A stretch of DNA of 64,000 bases from the NCBI GenBank assembly GCA_964521255.1, contig CAZFRM010000006.1, positions 124,001-188,000 of the forward strand, given 5' to 3'. Positions 52,024-61,124 of the stretch are shown in pieces. Under the pieces are notes generated by a model. The model saw only the letters and a program-made list of their open reading frames with translations, did not search any database and had not been told where the DNA came from. Origin of the DNA: ZC4RG29 sp964521255. GTDB lineage: Bacteria; Bacteroidota; Bacteroidia; Cytophagales; Cyclobacteriaceae. Each line of letters starts with the position of its first letter. Positions within the stretch are counted from its first letter, which is position 1. The position numbers and the translations under genes are program-made.

Positions 52024-52473
52024 ATGTCAATAGAAAAAGAAATCGACCAGGAGAAATTTGCCAGTGAGCACGAAAAAGCAGCGATAAACATTTTATTTAC
52101 CGGGAGCTGGTTGTACAACCTTAACGCTGCACGGTTGAAAAATCATGGTATTACACCTGAACAATTTAATGTCTTGCGAATTTTGCGCGGAAATAACCCT
52201 AAACCAATGATGCTGGCAGATGTTACTTGCCGCATGATCGATAAAAGCAGTAATGCAACACGACTTGTTGAAAAACTTCGTCAAAAAGGTCTTGTTGAAC
52301 GGGAGATATGCGAGGATAACCGTCGTCAGGTGGACATTTCAATAACGGCCAAAGGTTTGACCATTCTGGGTAAAATTGATAAGCAAGCTCAACAATGGAA
52401 CGAAATCCTTGGAAATATCACTAAAACCGAGGCCCGGGAATTGAACCGGATCCTTGATAAGCTGAGGGCTTAA
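52024..52473 (+). CDS. MarR-family transcriptional regulator
   Basis: A 149-residue winged-helix protein: helix 1-2 dimer region, FNVLRILRGNNPKPMMLADVT, MIDKSSNATRLVEKLRQKGL (recognition helix) and the wing EDNRRQVDISITAKG. It is bracketed by the divergent SDR gene and two pirin genes, and by operator-like palindromes on both sides. MarR proteins with such neighbours commonly respond to phenolics or electrophiles; the ligand here is unknown. Confidence 0.93.
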   Translation: MSIEKEIDQEKFASEHEKAAINILFTGSWLYNLNAARLKNHGITPEQFNVLRILRGNNPKPMMLADVTCRMIDKSSNATRLVEKLRQKGLVEREICEDNRRQVDISITAKGLTILGKIDKQAQQWNEILGNITKTEARELNRILDKLRA

Positions 52474-52484
52474 AAAAAATTATA

Positions 52485-52510
52485 ACAATTGTTGTATATA
52501 CAACTATTGT
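52485..52510. promoter_or_regulatory. Near-perfect 26-bp palindrome, probable MarR operator
   Basis: The core GTTGTATATACAAC is a perfect palindrome; the outer arms ACAATT and TATTGT differ from symmetry at only one pair. It lies 12 nt after the marR stop and 115 nt before the first pirin gene, so it probably controls the pirin transcript. Confidence 0.7.
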
Positions 52511-52624
52511 ATGAACTTTAATTTAAAATATCCGTTGTAACAGGTGGCTGCCGAATAAGGGAATGAGGAAAAGAGGATTAAGGTTAAGCTGTTGAAAACG
52601 TTTACAATAAAAACTAAACTATAT

Positions 52625-53332
52625 ATGAAAACTGTATTGCACAAAGCTGAAACAAGAGGGCACGCCAATCATGGCTGGCTGGATTCTCACCACACCTTTA
52701 GTTTCGCCAATTATTACGATCCGGCCCGCATCCAATTCGGGGCGCTAAGAGTTTTAAATGATGACCAGGTAGCGGGTGGCCGTGGATTCGGAGAGCATCC
52801 ACATGATAACATGGAGATTGTTTCCATTCCATTATCCGGCGATCTCGAACATAAAGACAGTATGGGAAATAAGACTGTGATCCGTCAGGGTGATGTGCAA
52901 ATAATGAGTGCCGGCACTGGTATACAGCATTCGGAGTATAATAAGAACAAGGATGAAAAAGTAAACTTTCTGCAAATATGGGTTTTCCCGAAGGAAAGGA
53001 ATATTGAACCTCGTTATGATCAAAAAACTTTTACTCCGGAAGGCAGAGTAAATAAACTTCAGGAAGTTGTCACGCCAGCAAAGGATAGTGAAGGTGTTTG
53101 GATTAATCAGGATGCATGGTTTCACCTTGGTAACCTAAAAAAAGATTTCAAGACGTCTTACGAGGTGAAGAAAAAAGGAAATGGAGTTTATGTTTTTGTA
53201 TTAGAAGGAGATGTAACCATTGAAGGCCAATCATTGAACAAGCGCGATGGGCTTGGTATTTGGGAGGTAGACAAACTTGACATAGAAGTGAAGCGTGATG
53301 CTGAAATTCTATTAATGGAAGTGCCAATGTAA
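52625..53332 (+). CDS. Pirin family protein (YhhW-like bicupin)
   Basis: ATG 52625 (MKTVLHKAETRGHANHGWL) gives 235 residues; a TTG eleven codons upstream adds nothing conserved. Pirin metal ligands are visible in GFGEHPHDNMEIVSIPL and the later SAGTGIQHSEYN. The YhhW branch has quercetin 2,3-dioxygenase activity in vitro. With the neighbouring pirin and the MarR regulator it suggests a response to phenolic or quinone compounds. Confidence 0.92.
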   Translation: MKTVLHKAETRGHANHGWLDSHHTFSFANYYDPARIQFGALRVLNDDQVAGGRGFGEHPHDNMEIVSIPLSGDLEHKDSMGNKTVIRQGDVQIMSAGTGIQHSEYNKNKDEKVNFLQIWVFPKERNIEPRYDQKTFTPEGRVNKLQEVVTPAKDSEGVWINQDAWFHLGNLKKDFKTSYEVKKKGNGVYVFVLEGDVTIEGQSLNKRDGLGIWEVDKLDIEVKRDAEILLMEVPM

Positions 53333-53358
53333 TTAAGAAAAGGAAGGAGAATATTTTT

Positions 53359-54228
53359 ATGAGAAAGAACAGATCAGTATCAGAAGTATTGTATGGGCAA
53401 ATGGTAGATATGGGAGGGTTACTGGTGCGTCAGCCATTTCCTACATCCCGTGTTGATCACATAGATCCGTTTTTATTATTGCATCATTTTAACGGAAAGG
53501 TTCCAACGCATGTTGAACCTGATCACGCAGGTGTAGGGCCACATCCACATCGTGGTTTTTCTCCCGTGACCTTTATTTTTAAGGGTGGTGTTCATCATCG
53601 TGATAGCCGTGGAAACGACAGTACCATTTATGAAGGCGTCCAATGGATGAACGCGGGCATGGGAATTATTCACAGCGAACGTCCTCCACACGATATCATG
53701 GAACGTGGAGGCCGCCAGGAAATCATTCAATTATGGATTAACACACCTGCGCGTTATAAAATGGATCAGCCTGCATATTATCCCTTACCAATTGACATGA
53801 TCACAAAAGTGAAAATGGATGATGATAAGATAATAGTAAATGTTGTTGCAGGTGAATTGGCTGGAGTTAAAGGATCAATTCCAACGTTGAGTCCTGTTAA
53901 CGCAGCAACGATTGATGCAAAGAGGGGAGGAAAAGTTTTTATCGAATTGCCCGCCAGCCATAGTGCTTTTATCTATTTATTAGATGGCAAGCTCAGTATC
54001 GATGGCTATGGCCTCACGGATGCTTTAAATGCCGTGAATTTCAAAACTGATGGTGAGGGTATTGGCTTCGAAGCACTGGAGGATACAAGAGTTCTGTTAT
54101 TATCCGGAGAACCGTTGAATGAAAAGGTTGTGTCTCATGGTCCATTTGTTATGAATGACGAAACGCAGATACTTGAAGCTATGCGTGACTATCAGATGGG
54201 AAAGATGGGAATGTTAATTGAAGACTAA
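53359..54228 (+). CDS. Pirin family protein (PrpH-like bicupin)
   Basis: A 289-residue second pirin of the larger branch. The N-terminal cupin has VGPHPHRGFSPVTFIFKGG and GVQWMNAGMGIIHSE, and the C-terminal cupin is degenerate with PASHSAFIYLLDGKL. The gene is 26 nt after the first pirin, so likely the same transcript. Function is presumably dioxygenase-like, not tested. A hairpin follows the stop. Confidence 0.92.
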   Translation: MRKNRSVSEVLYGQMVDMGGLLVRQPFPTSRVDHIDPFLLLHHFNGKVPTHVEPDHAGVGPHPHRGFSPVTFIFKGGVHHRDSRGNDSTIYEGVQWMNAGMGIIHSERPPHDIMERGGRQEIIQLWINTPARYKMDQPAYYPLPIDMITKVKMDDDKIIVNVVAGELAGVKGSIPTLSPVNAATIDAKRGGKVFIELPASHSAFIYLLDGKLSIDGYGLTDALNAVNFKTDGEGIGFEALEDTRVLLLSGEPLNEKVVSHGPFVMNDETQILEAMRDYQMGKMGMLIED

Positions 54229-54237
54229 AAGTAAAGC

Positions 54238-54265
54238 CACCTCAGCCTGGTTACCGGCTGGGGTG
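54238..54265 (+). terminator. Probable terminator after the pirin genes
   Basis: A 10-bp stem CACCTCAGCC/GGCTGGGGTG with one G-U pair and an 8-nt loop, 9 nt after the stop. The T-run is weak. Confidence 0.6.
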
Positions 54266-54534
54266 TGCTTAAAATTGGAAAATTCACAATAGAAAAAATC
54301 ATTAATCAAATCGAAAGTGTCTATCCAGTGCATTGAGTTATTTCATTAATTAGGAACGAAAATCATACAAACAAAAAGGAGGTTTATTTGTTCTTGAGTT
54401 ATTAATCTATTTCCCTGCAGCGAATCCTGGATTTATATTATTCAATATCATTCATTTTTCTTACATACAATCGAAGCGATGATATTAAATAGTTAAATTA
54501 GAAATAGACGGTTCCCAAATACCGCATCAACAAC
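54266..54534. other. Non-coding gap, nothing recognised
   Basis: AT-rich sequence without an ORF or RNA gene. AAAAGGAGGT at 54374-54383 looks like a strong Shine-Dalgarno site but no reading frame follows. Confidence 0.5.
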
Positions 54535-56040
54535 ATGATATTGAGCAAACGATCTGAAAAAGAATTGTTGATTGCGCATGATCGACTCGCAAGTGTTATT
54601 CACAATTTTCATGGTACCGTTCTCCTTGAGGACGAATCAGAAAAACTTGTATTAACGAATCAGGCATTTTGTGATTTGTTCAATCTTCAGGATTCACCTG
54701 ACCAATTGGTTGGAAAGGATTGCAACACAGTTTTCACTCAAGCTAAAATCCTCTTTAACGATTCCCGGAAATTTATTTTTAGAATAAGGCAACTGAAGGT
54801 GCAAAGAGAAGCATTCATTAATGAGGAAATTGAACTTGTTAATGGTGAGACCTGGGAACGTGATTACATTCCCGTTTATTCAGACAAAATTTTCCTGGGC
54901 CATTTTTGGGTCTATAGAAATGTTTCAGAAAGAAAGGAAGCGGAACAAATTGTAAAGGAAAGTGAAGAAAGATATCGTCTATTGGCGGATAACATGCTTG
55001 ATATGGTTGGGCTTCACATGCCGAATGGAGTTTATTTGTATGTGAGTCCTTCTTTCACAAAAACATTAGGCTATGAAGAAAAAGAATTATTAGGTCGTTC
55101 GCCTTATGATTTATTTCATCCTGAGGATAGCGAGAGAATTTCCCGTGACGCTCATCGCAGGGCAAAAGAAGGTGAAGATATTTCAGGTATTGAGTATCGC
55201 ATTAGAAAAAAGGATGGAGACTACATTTGGCTCTCTACCAGTACTCGCCCTATAAAAGATGAAGAAGGTAATGTTACCATGCTCCAAACTGTTTCGAGAG
55301 ACGTAACAGAGAGAATGATTACGCTTCAGCATCTTGAAGCGTTGAATCATCAAAAAGACAAATTTTTTTCAATAATTGCTCATGACTTGCGGTCGCCTGT
55401 TTCTAATTGCGCTGGTCTGATTAATCTGCTTCGATCTGAACTTACTAACCTGACCTCTGAGCAGGAAATGTATTTTAAATATTTAGGCCACAGCATTAGC
55501 AGTCTGCAGCAATTGCTGGATGACCTTTTATTGTGGTCAAAAAGTCAGTTTGGTAAAATTACTTATGAACCGGTTGAAATATTTTTAAAAGAAGAAATTG
55601 ATCTTATTATTTCTCAACTAATAGACTTAGCGCTTGCAAAAAATATTTCAATTCGCGTTGAAATTGATCAGAACCTGCGCATTCTGGCTGATCGCCACAT
55701 GCTGGATACAATTATACGGAATTTGTTATCTAATGGAATTAAGTTTTCAAACGCGCTGGCTGAAATAATTGTTAGCGCTGAGCAAATAGATGACTTTATA
55801 AAAATTTCGGTGAAGGATTCTGGAATTGGAATTAACCATGATACTTTAAAAGACCTTTTCTCAAAAACTATAATGATCAGTACACGGGGCACGCATGGTG
55901 AGAAAGGATCAGGCCTGGGTCTTGAGTTGTGTCGCGATTTTGTTGAAATGCATAGCGGAAAGATTTGGGCAGAAAGTGAACCCGGCAAGGGGAGTACATT
56001 CTCATTTTACGCTTCCTTTGTTCCGTCCATAAAGATTTAA
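54535..56040 (+). CDS. Soluble two-PAS sensor histidine kinase
   Basis: 501 residues with no membrane segment. Two PAS domains (about 15-135 and 145-265; the second with PSFTKTLGYEEKELLGRSPYD and a PAC end VSRDVTERM) precede HisKA (His in IIAHDLRSPVSNCAGL) and HATPase (NLLSNGIKFS, KDSGIGIN, GSGLGLELCRDFVEMHSGKI). It probably senses a cytoplasmic cue. An orphan kinase with no adjacent regulator. Confidence 0.9.
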   Translation: MILSKRSEKELLIAHDRLASVIHNFHGTVLLEDESEKLVLTNQAFCDLFNLQDSPDQLVGKDCNTVFTQAKILFNDSRKFIFRIRQLKVQREAFINEEIELVNGETWERDYIPVYSDKIFLGHFWVYRNVSERKEAEQIVKESEERYRLLADNMLDMVGLHMPNGVYLYVSPSFTKTLGYEEKELLGRSPYDLFHPEDSERISRDAHRRAKEGEDISGIEYRIRKKDGDYIWLSTSTRPIKDEEGNVTMLQTVSRDVTERMITLQHLEALNHQKDKFFSIIAHDLRSPVSNCAGLINLLRSELTNLTSEQEMYFKYLGHSISSLQQLLDDLLLWSKSQFGKITYEPVEIFLKEEIDLIISQLIDLALAKNISIRVEIDQNLRILADRHMLDTIIRNLLSNGIKFSNALAEIIVSAEQIDDFIKISVKDSGIGINHDTLKDLFSKTIMISTRGTHGEKGSGLGLELCRDFVEMHSGKIWAESEPGKGSTFSFYASFVPSIKI

Positions 56041-56085
56041 TAATTGCTTTGAGCGCTTTTCTGTATTTTGTTTGTTACAAGAAAG

Positions 56086-56349
56086 ATGATCTGGCGGGCA
56101 ATTATATTGTTATTCATTGAAGTTGCGCCTCTTGCTGTAGTTTCTCAATCTGTTTCAGTCAGAGGTATTGTTAAAGATGGGACTAATCGTCGTGATACAT
56201 TACTTACGGTGAAGCTTGAGGAGAAAGCAAGTGAGTTAGATAAATCTTCTTGAAGATGTATTAAATGAGGAGGTAAATTTGATATGTCTTCCTTAGAAAG
56301 CTTTAAATACAACATCAAGTACATCGACGGCAATAACGAATTAAAATAA
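56086..56349 (+). pseudogene. Decayed small exported-protein gene
   Basis: From ATG 56086 the frame has a signal peptide (IILLFIEVAPLAVVSQ) and a short mature part ending at TGA 56253. In the same frame, after two TGA codons, a coding-like stretch MSSLESFKYNIKYIDGNNELK runs to TAA 56349. The series looks like an exported protein of about 85 residues broken by two stops. Alternatively only the 55-residue ORF is real. No family recognised. Confidence 0.4.
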
Positions 56350-56356
56350 TCCTCCA

Positions 56357-56902
56357 TTGAATTTTAAATCCACAATACTCATGCTTCCCGGACTGGGGAG
56401 TTCAGGTGAAAAGCATTGGCAGACATTATGGGAGAAACAATTCCCTTCATTTATTCGTGTACATCAGCAGGATTGGGACACGCCTCGCTGTGAGGATTGG
56501 ATTGAAACAATTGATACAGAAATATTAAAACACAAACCTGAGAATGTTATTCTTGTAGGCCATAGCCTGGCTTGTGCAACAATTGTTTTTTGGGCCAGGC
56601 GATTTAATCGTAAAATAAAAGGAGCATTGTTAGTTGCCCCCAGTGATACGGAAGCAGAAACATATCCACCGGGCACAAAAGGCTTTACTCCAATGCCTTT
56701 GATCAAATTGGATTTTCCATCTATTACCATTATGAGTGATGATGATAATTACGTAACAGCAGCACGGGCAACGTTATTTGCAAACGAATGGGGAAGTGAA
56801 TTGATTACTATTGGAAAAGCCGGTCATATAAATGCTGCATCAGACCTTGGTGGATGGCAGGATGGATTGACCTATTTGCAAAAGTTAGATAAATCAGTTT
56901 GA
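56357..56902 (+). CDS. RBBP9/YdeN-family alpha/beta hydrolase
   Basis: The TTG start at 56357 is preferred because the family's first beta strand (STILMLPGLGSSGEKHW) begins before the first ATG (56381). 181 residues. The nucleophile elbow is VGHSLACATIVFW, with Asp in MSDDDNYV and His in GKAGHINAASDLG completing a serine-hydrolase triad. Function of bacterial members is unknown. It stands alone. Confidence 0.88.
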   Translation: MNFKSTILMLPGLGSSGEKHWQTLWEKQFPSFIRVHQQDWDTPRCEDWIETIDTEILKHKPENVILVGHSLACATIVFWARRFNRKIKGALLVAPSDTEAETYPPGTKGFTPMPLIKLDFPSITIMSDDDNYVTAARATLFANEWGSELITIGKAGHINAASDLGGWQDGLTYLQKLDKSV

Positions 56903-57309
56903 TTAAGAATGCGGAGGTTGTGCAACTACTAATGACAAGTTTCTCTTCTTCCATTGATAAACCATTCTTACGTACGAGGATTTCATTCATAATGCTATCG
57001 CTGCCCTCTGACTCCCTGAAGCCTGCCTGCCTGCATAGGCAGGGGAGAACCACAGCGCGCAGGTCCCTTCAGGGATAAAGGGCGTGGGAGGGCAATTCAT
57101 AGTGAGTATTCCCTTCAGAATAGAAGGGCTGCGATGGGCTTAGTTGTGAGGTGTGGGTACCGTTGTCATTTCAACTTTTGAGCCGAAGGTTGTGCAACTC
57201 AGAATAATAGACCATTTATTTTTATTAATTGCAGATAAACGTAAAAACCCTTACTTGCCATTTGTATAGTTATTTTGAGAAACTATTTTCGCGGAACATT
57301 ATTGAATAA
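56903..57309. repeat. Intergenic block of palindromic repeats
   Basis: The 407-nt gap holds CCTGCCTGCATAGGCAGG (57026-57043), CCCTGAAG with its inverse CCCTTCAGGG (57065-57074), and two related GC-rich words, CCCTTCAGGGATAAAGGGCG (57065-57084) and CCCTTCAGAATAGAAGGGCT near 57111-57130. No gene is seen. Confidence 0.65.
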
Positions 57310-58542
57310 ATGAAGAAAATCGTCTGGTTGTGCTTAGTGATTATTTGGTCGGCATATGAGTTGGCAGCACAACAAACGCCCTATGTAATTCTGGTATCGT
57401 TTGATGGCTTTCGATACGATTATGTGCAACGCCTGAAGCCGCCTCACTTCACATCTTTTATTAAGAAAGGCAGTGGGGCTAAAGGCCTGATCCCTGTTTT
57501 TCCTTCGAAGACTTTTCCAAATCATTACAGTATTGTTACCGGTTTGTATCCGGGAAATCACGGATTGGTTGATAATTATTTCTTCGATCAGAAGCGCAGC
57601 GAGTTATATTCAATGAAGTCGAAACAAACGGTAACTGATCCTTACTATTATCAAGGTACACCGCTTTGGAAACTGGCACAACAGGGAGGGTTAAAATCAG
57701 CCTCGTACTTTTGGGTAGGTTCAGAAATACCAATGTGGGGTTGGCATCCTGACTATTTTTATCCTTACGATGAAGCTGTGCCCTTTGATGAACGCATAGA
57801 CAAAGTGCTCGAATGGTTAGCCCTTCCGGAAAACGAGCGACCTCATTTTATTACACTTTATTTCTCATCGCCTGATAAGGAGTCTGATGACTATGGACCC
57901 TTTGGCGAGCAAACCAAAGAAGCCGTATATCGGGTTGACTCATTGTTGGGTAAATTGATGGAGGGAGTGGAAAAGACAAACCTGCCCATAAATGTTATTC
58001 TCGTATCCGATCATGGATTGAAAGAATTGGAAATGAAGAATGACACTTTTATTTTTTTGGACGAACTTCTTGATCTGAAAAATTCCTCTATTAAGGTTGC
58101 TAACGGAGGATCACAGGCGCATATCTATGTCAGGGATAATAAACAATTAGATTCTTTGTACACACTTCTCTCTGCAAAGAAAAAAAATTTTCGCGTCCTC
58201 AGGCAAGATGAATTTCCTAAGCACTGGCATTACAATAATGAACGATCGGGTGACTTGTTGATTGTAGCCGACCCAGGGCATTATATTCGTGAATACGACC
58301 GTGCGAAGTTTATGAAGAATATTAAGGAAGGAAGCAAATGGGGAGCCCACGGTTATGATCCTTACCTCGTTAAAGACATGAAAGGAATTTTTTACGCCCA
58401 GGGACCAAACATAAAACAGGGTGTTGAGGTATCAGCTTTTGAAAATATACATGTGTATCCATTCATTGCACGAATCCTTAAGCTTACTATTCCTCCTATC
58501 GATGGTGACATAAGAGTACTTGATAAAATTTACAAAGAGTAG
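57310..58542 (+). CDS. Exported alkaline-phosphatase-superfamily phosphodiesterase (ENPP-like)
   Basis: 410 residues with a signal peptide ending ELAAQQ. The NPP-type active site is clear: SFDGFRYDYV near the start, FPSKTFPNHYSIVTGLYPGN with the Thr nucleophile, then VILVSDHGL and GAHGYDP for the second metal. Ectonucleotide pyrophosphatase/phosphodiesterases release nucleoside monophosphates from nucleotides. The protein is probably periplasmic and may supply phosphate or nucleosides. Confidence 0.92.
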   Translation: MKKIVWLCLVIIWSAYELAAQQTPYVILVSFDGFRYDYVQRLKPPHFTSFIKKGSGAKGLIPVFPSKTFPNHYSIVTGLYPGNHGLVDNYFFDQKRSELYSMKSKQTVTDPYYYQGTPLWKLAQQGGLKSASYFWVGSEIPMWGWHPDYFYPYDEAVPFDERIDKVLEWLALPENERPHFITLYFSSPDKESDDYGPFGEQTKEAVYRVDSLLGKLMEGVEKTNLPINVILVSDHGLKELEMKNDTFIFLDELLDLKNSSIKVANGGSQAHIYVRDNKQLDSLYTLLSAKKKNFRVLRQDEFPKHWHYNNERSGDLLIVADPGHYIREYDRAKFMKNIKEGSKWGAHGYDPYLVKDMKGIFYAQGPNIKQGVEVSAFENIHVYPFIARILKLTIPPIDGDIRVLDKIYKE

Positions 58543-58687
58543 ACCTGGATTTATTAATGAGAGCATCGTTTACTAATATAAAACATTTGCTTACTGCCAT
58601 TTTTCCGTTTGTAGATTTTTGAATGAACTAAGTAGCACTAAATCACTAAACGATTAATATCTCTAAATCATTTTGATGTTGAAGTTA

Positions 58688-59182
58688 TCATGTAAGCATT
58701 TCAATAATCCTTGAATGCTGTGGAAATTCTTTAAGCAAATCAGTTCGTTTTCCTAATTCAAAATCCTGAAAATCAAAACCCGGAGCAACGGTGCATCCGG
58801 CAAGGGTATAACTATTACTTTCATTTACTTTAGCACCGAACCAGCAGTTAGCCGGAATAATTACTTGTAGTGTCTGACCTTTTTCAATCTCAGTTCCCAA
58901 TGTATGCGTGATGAGTTTATCATGGGTCAACACATATATTGACAAGGAACCACCTGAATGATAGTGCCACAGTTCATCAGATTTAATTCTATGAAACATG
59001 GAACGGTCTTGTGAGCGCAACAGAAAATAGATTGCCGTGGAAAAGTTTCTATCGGCTTCAAACCTTTTGGGTAATCCTCTATGAGGAATGACTTCATCAG
59101 ATCGGTAAGTTTCCATATAAAATCCGCCTTCAGGATGGGCTATCAAGCCGAGATGTTCAATCCAATATTCTGCTGGTTTCAC
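58688..59182 (-). CDS. DUF985/cupin_5 family protein
   Basis: A GTG start gives 164 residues. The family signature is present: LGLIAHPEGGFYMETYRSDE, then STAIYFLLRSQDRSMFHRIK, SDELWHYHSGGSLSI and VAPGFDFQDFELGKR. It is a single cupin barrel of unknown substrate, found in bacteria and eukaryotes. No signal peptide; it is transcribed toward the phosphodiesterase gene, alone. Confidence 0.92.
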   Translation of the reverse strand: MKPAEYWIEHLGLIAHPEGGFYMETYRSDEVIPHRGLPKRFEADRNFSTAIYFLLRSQDRSMFHRIKSDELWHYHSGGSLSIYVLTHDKLITHTLGTEIEKGQTLQVIIPANCWFGAKVNESNSYTLAGCTVAPGFDFQDFELGKRTDLLKEFPQHSRIIEMLT

Positions 59183-59255
59183 TTTATTTTCATTTTACAG
59201 TCAAAAGTGGATATTCTATTCGTTTTTGAAAAGTGAAAAAATCTCCATTTAAAAA

Positions 59256-59287
59256 TTGTTCCAGCCAATTTCAATTCCATACATTTG
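59256..59287 (+). promoter_or_regulatory. tRNA operon promoter: ATTG-N20-TACATTTG
   Basis: TTG at 59257-59259 and TACATTTG at 59280-59287 are spaced 20 nt, a good Bacteroidota promoter, 50 nt before the tRNA-Lys gene. Confidence 0.75.
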
Positions 59288-59337
59288 CAATCCTTGTCAT
59301 GCACACTCACACTTAATTGGCAATTGATAATTGAATT

Positions 59338-59410
<73 letters not shown>

Positions 59411-59414
59411 CGGG

Positions 59415-59478
59415 AAGGTACAAGGGCAGAGGTACGAAGTTTCTCCCTCTTACTTCGTACTTCTAACCTCGTACTTTA
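59415..59478. repeat. TACGAAGT/ACTTCGTA word repeat between two tRNA genes
   Basis: AGGTACGAAGTTTC is mirrored by TACTTCGTACTT and CTCGTACTTTAAAC, making a hairpin that fills the 72-nt spacer between tRNA-Lys and tRNA-Val. Confidence 0.65.
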
Positions 59479-59482
59479 AACA

Positions 59483-59557
59483 GGGGTGTTAGCTCAGCTG
59501 GTTTAGAGCACTTGCTTGACAGGCAAGGGGTCACTGGTTCGAACCCAGTACATCCCA
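59483..59557 (+). tRNA. tRNA-Val (anticodon GAC)
   Basis: Acceptor GGGGTGT/ACATCCC (one G-T pair), D-arm GCTC...GAGC, anticodon stem CTTGC/GCAAG around TTGACAG (GAC), T-loop TTCGAAC. Different acceptor from the tRNA-Val(TAC) at 45119. CCA is not encoded. Confidence 0.93.
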
Positions 59558-59567
59558 CAGAAAGAAT

Positions 59568-59601
59568 AGTGAATGATTGAATGAAGAATGGTTGAATAAG
59601 A
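59568..59601. repeat. GATTGAATGAAGAATGG word repeat
   Basis: GTGAATGATTGAATGAAGAATGG is a run of near-identical GAATGA/GATTGA words following tRNA-Val. The remaining sequence up to 59729 shows no gene. Confidence 0.45.
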
Positions 59602-59729
59602 AGGTTCGTTTCATCTGTATGAGGTTTCAATCTTCGAAATAAGAGTATCAATTTTTCCTCTTCAAGCTCATCTGGTTTCCCAGACGATTTGTTTCAAAGC
59701 AGCGGCCTTGCATTCATCCTGGTAATCCC

Positions 59730-61124
59730 TTAATCCCTTAATCCAGGTCCTTTCTTCTTCGGTAACTCAAAACGCAATTTCACTTTAGCCTTACTTTTTA
59801 CAGGTTCACTGTTGCGTTTGGTAGGTGTCCATTTCGGCCCTTCTTTAATCAGGCGAATTACCTCGTCATCACAACCACTGCCTAAACTTTTTACAACCCT
59901 GAAATCAGTTAGCAGGCCACTAGGCTCTACGGTAAATTGTACGGTCACTTTCCCTTCAATGTTATTCTCTAATGCCACCTGGGGATACTGAATATTTTTC
60001 TCCAGGTAATTCCTGTATTCTTTTTTGCCACCTACGGGTTCTGTAAGCTCCCACATTGTTCCCTCAAATTCTTTTTCTTCTCCTGTTCCATAACCTGTTA
60101 CTACTACTTCACTTAGCTCTGAAACATCAGGGGCCATCTGTACATTAATCTCTGTGGCGTTCTCATCTTTTTGGATGGCAATCTCCTGGGATTCCATTCC
60201 TATATAAGAGAACATAACGTTATTTTGATTTTCCTGAATGGCTATTTGGTAATTACCATTAAGGTCGGTTACTGTTCCGACAGAAGCACCCTTCACGGAT
60301 ACATTCACACCGGGCAAGGGTAATCCATCATCCTTATCCGTAACTTTTCCTTTAATGATTTTTGATGGCACTTTTATTTTGGCAGAAACAGGTGCACCTG
60401 ACGGAGCGGATTGAGCCACATCTGCCGATCTTCGCTTAGCGTCTTCTTTTTCATTGACAGATCGTTTCATTTTTGCCCTGTCATCTTTTTTAAGTTCTTC
60501 CTGCGCCAGACTGGGAGAGATTATAACTTCATCAGCTTCAGCTTTCTCTTCTACAATAATTTCTTCGAGATGTTCTTTTGGTTTTTCAGAATCTAATGCA
60601 AAGTTGGGTTTGGTTTCTTCTGCCGTCTCTTTGGGCTGATCTTCTTCTTTTACGCGTCTCTCTGTTTTTTCCGGAGATGCTTCTGTTGCAGATTGAATGG
60701 CCTCTTGTTTAACCGTTATTTCATCGTCGCTTGAAACTGAGTCCGATAAACCAGGTGTTGAAATACCGGGTTGTGTTTCTTCCTCCGTTTTGTTTAGCGC
60801 TATTGAATTGGTGTTTGCTTTTTCGTCTACAATGTTAAGAACAATGAATGTTGATGCGGCTAACAGCAAAAGTCCTGCGGCAATTCGTAGCGGCCATTTC
60901 CAGTAAAATGATTGTGGTGATCCTTTCTGGTTTGCCTTTGCGCTTATTGACGACTGTAAACTTTTTACATCTGCAATAAAATCATCCGGTGAGATAGCCG
61001 ATCCTCCTTCAATAGCTTCTGCAAGAAAAGGATCGTCAAGCGCTTTCTTTTCAAGTGCATGCATCTCTGCCGGACTTAATTTTCCGCTCAGGTATTTTTC
61101 GATATCGTCTTGCAGGTTATGCAT
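59730..61124 (-). CDS. Anti-sigma-like membrane protein with CNA-like and TonB C-terminal domains
   Basis: A 464-residue protein. Residues 1-80 resemble the cytoplasmic part of Bacteroidota anti-sigma factors (EKYLSGKLSPAEMHALEKKA); one membrane helix (about 83-103) leads to a low-complexity acidic/basic stretch (105-245), then a carboxypeptidase-regulatory-like domain (about 255-345, ending EVVVTGYGTGEEKEF), and a TonB_C domain (about 375-455: EKNIQYPQVALENNIEGKVT). It overlaps the sigma factor start by 8 nt. It probably combines sigma control with a periplasmic TonB-like arm; the combination is inference from domains. Confidence 0.82.
   Translation of the reverse strand: MHNLQDDIEKYLSGKLSPAEMHALEKKALDDPFLAEAIEGGSAISPDDFIADVKSLQSSISAKANQKGSPQSFYWKWPLRIAAGLLLLAASTFIVLNIVDEKANTNSIALNKTEEETQPGISTPGLSDSVSSDDEITVKQEAIQSATEASPEKTERRVKEEDQPKETAEETKPNFALDSEKPKEHLEEIIVEEKAEADEVIISPSLAQEELKKDDRAKMKRSVNEKEDAKRRSADVAQSAPSGAPVSAKIKVPSKIIKGKVTDKDDGLPLPGVNVSVKGASVGTVTDLNGNYQIAIQENQNNVMFSYIGMESQEIAIQKDENATEINVQMAPDVSELSEVVVTGYGTGEEKEFEGTMWELTEPVGGKKEYRNYLEKNIQYPQVALENNIEGKVTVQFTVEPSGLLTDFRVVKSLGSGCDDEVIRLIKEGPKWTPTKRNSEPVKSKAKVKLRFELPKKKGPGLRD

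Noticed and set aside
51912..52118. Upstream extension of the SDR protein by 69 residues
   Set aside because: It overlaps marR and the promoter region; the Rossmann motif begins right after ATG 51911.
54374..54383. Strong Shine-Dalgarno-like AAAAGGAGGT
   Set aside because: The nearest frame after it closes within a few codons, and Bacteroidota rarely use such sites.
59415..59478. CRISPR-like array between tRNA genes
   Set aside because: The words vary, are inverted and lack regular spacers; it is a degenerate repeat.
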